This document shows positions 6,289-8,962 of a stretch of 8,962 nucleotides of DNA, piece by piece. The stretch is from CAZMMV01 sp964567475 (GTDB taxonomy: Bacteria > Bacillota > Clostridia > Tissierellales > Tissierellaceae), in the NCBI GenBank assembly GCA_964567475.1, contig CAZMMV010000068.1, positions 1 to 8,962 on the forward strand. Reading direction: 5' to 3'. The translations under genes and the position numbers were made by a program. Position 1 is the first letter of the stretch; each line of letters begins with the position of its first letter. Below the pieces are notes generated by a model that saw only the letters and a program-made list of their open reading frames with translations, made no database searches and had not been told where the DNA came from.

Positions 6289-7822
6289 TAATCTCCTTTA
6301 CCACATCGCGTTTTGCGCCTGACATGTAAAGTCCAAGCTCTTGTACACTTATCTTTTTAGGATCAAGTTCTCCTACAATTTCGCCTTCATAAATAACCAA
6401 AATACGATCTGATACATTCATAACCTCATCCAGCTCTAAGGATACAAGAAATACTGCCTTATTTCCATCTCGCCTTTCAATCAATTGATTATGAACATAT
6501 TCTATAGCACCAACATCTAAACCTCTAGTAGGCTGAACTGCTATTAATAAATCATGCTTTTTGTCAATTTCCCTAGCTATAATCGCCTTTTGCTGATTAC
6601 CACCAGACATACTCCTAGCTATAGTCTCTGGACCCTGACTAGATCTAATGTCAAACTTGTCTATAAGAGTTTCTGCATATTTTCTTACTGCATCAAATTT
6701 AATAAAACCTTTATTTTGAAATTTCTTCTCCCAATATCTTTGTAGTACTAAATTTTCTTCTAATTTATAATCCAACACAAGTCCATGCTTGTGTCTATCC
6801 TCTGGAATATGACTTATACCAGCTATAGATCTATCCCTGATAGATGCCTTAGTCAAATCTTCTCCATTCAAAAAAACACTTCCTGAACTAACTTTTTCCA
6901 ATCCTGTAATTGCATTAACTAGTTCTGTTTGTCCATTACCATCAATTCCTGCAAGACAAACAATTTCACCTTCTCTAATATTAAAAGAAACATTTTTCAC
7001 TGCATCTTTTTTATGGGTTTTTGAAGCTAGGGTAAGATTATTAACAGATAAAATTACCTTACCAGCTTTCTTATCTTCTTTATCTATATTGAAGCTTATA
7101 TCACGACCTACCATCATCTTGGAAAGTTCTTCCTTAGTGGTATCCTTAACATCTACTGTTCCCATAAATTTACCCTTTTGTAAAACTGTACATCTATCTG
7201 CTACTTCCATTATTTCATTTAGCTTGTGAGTTATAAAGAGTATAGATTTACCTTCAGCTGCAAAATTCCTCATTATTTGAAGAATTTCTTTGATTTCTTG
7301 AGGAGTCAGTACTGCTGTAGGTTCATCAAAAATAAGGATTTCATTATCCCTATAAAGCATTTTTAAAATTTCAACTCTTTGTTGCATGCCTACTGTAATA
7401 TCTTCAATACGTGCATCTGGATCAACCATAAGTCCATATTTTTCACTAAGTCTTATTAATTTTTCCCTAGCTTCTTTCTTTTCAAGAAATCCCATTGTAT
7501 TAGGCTCTATACCAAGAATTATATTTTCAAGAACAGTAAATATTTCTACTAATTGAAAATGCTGATGAACCATACCAATTCCCAAAGAATTTGCATCATT
7601 TGGGTTTTTGATCCTAACAACTTCTCCGTTTTTTCTTATCTCTCCCTTTTCAGCTTCATAAAGCCCAAAAAGAACACTCATTAGAGTTGATTTTCCAGCA
7701 CCATTTTCCCCCAATAGTGCATGTATTTCTCCTCTTTTTAATCTTAAGGTAATATCGTCGTTAGCAATAATACCTGGGAATTCTTTTGTAATATTAAGCA
7801 TTTCAACAATATAATTTTCCAC
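6275..7822 (-). CDS. nupO: Nucleoside ABC transporter ATPase, NupO/YufO type (double domain)
   Basis: A 515-residue cytoplasmic protein with two fused ATP-binding domains, which powers the NupP-NupQ channel. Domain 1 has Walker A GENGAGKST (residues 38-46), the Q-loop VHQHFQ (85-90), a diverged signature TVGMQQR (143-149) and Walker B ILIFDE (162-167). Domain 2 (from about 255) has a degenerate Walker A GIDGNGQTE, in which the Lys is replaced by Gln, an intact signature MSGGNQQK, and a degenerate Walker B LLIAVQPT lacking both Asp and catalytic Glu. One composite site is therefore competent and one is degenerate, as is common in the RbsA/YufO group. The start is GTG at 7822 with AGAGG 5 nt upstream; the next ATG, eight codons in, has no ribosome site. 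It lies 117 nt after the binding-protein gene, across a hairpin, and overlaps nupP. Confidence 0.94.
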   Translation of the reverse strand: MENYIVEMLNITKEFPGIIANDDITLRLKRGEIHALLGENGAGKSTLMSVLFGLYEAEKGEIRKNGEVVRIKNPNDANSLGIGMVHQHFQLVEIFTVLENIILGIEPNTMGFLEKKEAREKLIRLSEKYGLMVDPDARIEDITVGMQQRVEILKMLYRDNEILIFDEPTAVLTPQEIKEILQIMRNFAAEGKSILFITHKLNEIMEVADRCTVLQKGKFMGTVDVKDTTKEELSKMMVGRDISFNIDKEDKKAGKVILSVNNLTLASKTHKKDAVKNVSFNIREGEIVCLAGIDGNGQTELVNAITGLEKVSSGSVFLNGEDLTKASIRDRSIAGISHIPEDRHKHGLVLDYKLEENLVLQRYWEKKFQNKGFIKFDAVRKYAETLIDKFDIRSSQGPETIARSMSGGNQQKAIIAREIDKKHDLLIAVQPTRGLDVGAIEYVHNQLIERRDGNKAVFLVSLELDEVMNVSDRILVIYEGEIVGELDPKKISVQELGLYMSGAKRDVVKEINDAG

Positions 7823-7855
7823 TTTGACCTCTTCTCTTTAAATATATTTTAGTAT

Positions 7856-7905
7856 AAAAAATGGGAGAATTTTTGCCTTCCCCCATCAATAAATTTTACT
7901 CCCAT
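7856..7905 (-). terminator. Hairpin with U-run between binding-protein and ATPase genes (probable attenuating terminator)
   Basis: In the minus-strand transcript ATGGGAG (7905-7899) pairs with CTCCCAT (7867-7861), extended after a small bulge by AATTT/AAATT, and followed by a run of U to 7856. It resembles an intrinsic terminator with a long loop (about 18 nt). No clear new promoter follows before nupO, so it probably allows read-through and makes the binding protein more abundant than the membrane components, a common arrangement in ABC operons. Confidence 0.6.
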
Positions 7906-7939
7906 AAGGCTTAGCCAATATAATAGCTACTAATTTCTA

Positions 7940-8962
7940 CTATCTTGTAGTAACTGAAACTTTTTTAAGATTTAATTGACTTGTAAGTTCCTCAGCTGTA
8001 GCACTTCCTGATGGATCTTCAACTTCAATTTCACGAATAACTGAAATATTTCCAGCTTTTAGTTCTTTAAATACTTCTTCATATTGTTCTATAGTAAAAG
8101 AATCAAATCTATCAAATGCATCAGCATCTTTATCTCCTATTACAGTTGTTGGAAGACTAACACCATCGTTAGCTGCATTAAATACAGTTGTTTTTCCACC
8201 AAATTCATCCCAACTATCTGTTTTATAAATAGAATCAAGAACTGAAATTACTGAAGCTGCTAAACCTTTCATAGCTGAAGTTACAGTAGTTTCACTGTCA
8301 TATCTTTGGTCAACGTCAACACCAATAAATTTCCCTTCTGCTTCAGCAGCTGCTGCCATAACAGATTTACCAACTGAACCACCAGCACCAAATATTACTT
8401 CCATGCCTTCTTGATACATTGTTTTTGCTGTAGCTTTATTTGTATCAGTTTCATCAAAATTACCAGTATAATGGTATATTGATTTTATAGCTCCATCATC
8501 AAGACCTAATTTTGTAGCAGCATCTTCTGCTCCTTGAAGATATCCATATCCAAATGCCTGAACAGCTGGAACTGCCATACCACCCATAAATCCAAGGTTA
8601 GTCAATCCATCCATAACTGCAGCATAGCCTGCTAGATATCCGGATTGCTCTTCTGAGTACATGATACTTGCAACATTTTCCTTAGTTTCAAAGTTCCAAT
8701 CAGGATCATGAGGTGCTCCATCTAGAAGTATAAACTTAACATCTGGATATTTTGTTTGTGCTTCATATACTGGAACCTCAAACAAAAATCCTGGTGTTAC
8801 AATTACTTTTGCTCCACCTTGAACTGCAAGGTCGATAGCTGAAAGATATCCAGCATCATTTGCTTCTTCAGGTTTAATATAGTTATGTGAAATCTTTTCA
8901 GCTTTTGCATATTCTACTACACCTTCCCAAGCACCTTGATTAAAGGATTTGTCATCAATATT
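7940..8962 (-). CDS. BMP-family nucleoside-binding lipoprotein, N-terminus missing
   Basis: The open frame runs to the window edge, so 340 residues and the stop are visible. The signal peptide and lipobox Cys, expected a few dozen residues further upstream, lie outside. The first visible residues, NIDDKSFNQGAWEG, match the conserved motif of basic membrane protein (PnrA/Bmp) substrate-binding proteins. GFMGGMAVPAVQAFGYGYLQG and EVIFGAGGSVGKSVMAAAAE follow, then FIGVDVDQRY, typical of the hinge and ligand cleft. The family (NupN/YufN of Bacillus subtilis, PnrA of Treponema pallidum) binds purine nucleosides outside the membrane and hands them to the NupOPQ-type permease encoded next. An internal TTG at 8785 is not the start, because the family motif lies upstream of it in frame. 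The exact nucleoside preference cannot be read from the sequence. Confidence 0.93.
   Translation of the reverse strand, partial: NIDDKSFNQGAWEGVVEYAKAEKISHNYIKPEEANDAGYLSAIDLAVQGGAKVIVTPGFLFEVPVYEAQTKYPDVKFILLDGAPHDPDWNFETKENVASIMYSEEQSGYLAGYAAVMDGLTNLGFMGGMAVPAVQAFGYGYLQGAEDAATKLGLDDGAIKSIYHYTGNFDETDTNKATAKTMYQEGMEVIFGAGGSVGKSVMAAAAEAEGKFIGVDVDQRYDSETTVTSAMKGLAASVISVLDSIYKTDSWDEFGGKTTVFNAANDGVSLPTTVIGDKDADAFDRFDSFTIEQYEEVFKELKAGNISVIREIEVEDPSGSATAEELTSQLNLKKVSVTTR

Noticed and set aside
7823..7860. A separate promoter for nupO (TATACT near 7857-7852).
   Set aside because: The nearest -35-like TTGATG is too far upstream and lies inside the hairpin; read-through from the binding-protein gene is simpler.
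7940..8785. Treating the binding protein as a complete 281-residue protein starting at TTG 8785.
   Set aside because: The same frame continues to the window edge and encodes the conserved DDKSFNQGAWEG motif, so the gene is cut by the window, not short.

Overview
The window is AT-rich DNA with every recognisable gene on the minus strand. It looks like a low-GC Gram-positive anaerobe of the Clostridia/Tissierellia type. This rests on strong AGGAGG-type ribosome sites, short U-tailed terminators, a nucleoside-type BMP/ABC importer, a sigma-54 gene next to the central glycolytic operon, and codon use rich in AGA and ATA. I cannot name the genus from sequence alone.

In transcription order (right to left) there are three transcription units. 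(1) 8962-4136: the 3' part of a BMP-family substrate-binding lipoprotein gene, then a double-domain ATPase gene and two overlapping permease genes (nupO-nupP-nupQ type). Together they form a probable purine nucleoside ABC importer, closed by a perfectly palindromic terminator at 4090-4133. A hairpin with a U-run between the binding-protein gene and the ATPase gene probably lowers transporter expression relative to the binding protein. (2) 4006-2630: rpoN (sigma-54), with its own sigma-A promoter embedded in a 15-bp-arm dyad, and closed by a terminator that overlaps its stop codon. (3) From about 2538 leftwards: a strong sigma-A promoter, a leader of about 115 nt, gap (glyceraldehyde-3-phosphate dehydrogenase), an intergenic GC-rich palindrome, pgk, and the first 14 codons of tpiA. 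This is the lower-glycolysis operon, running off the left edge.

I see no mobile element, CRISPR array, tRNA or rRNA, and no clearly new multi-gene system. The points most worth a second look are: the GAPDH, whose two classical NAD-specificity positions (Asp32 and Leu187-Pro188 in Bacillus stearothermophilus numbering) read Ala and Lys-Arg, suggesting altered or NADP-capable coenzyme use; the absence of a cggR repressor gene between rpoN and gap, where several clostridia carry it; the dyad over the rpoN promoter; and overlapping inverted repeats linking the rpoN terminator to the gap promoter. There is no gene-free stretch over 300 bases; the longest, 2425-2629, holds a terminator, a promoter and a leader.
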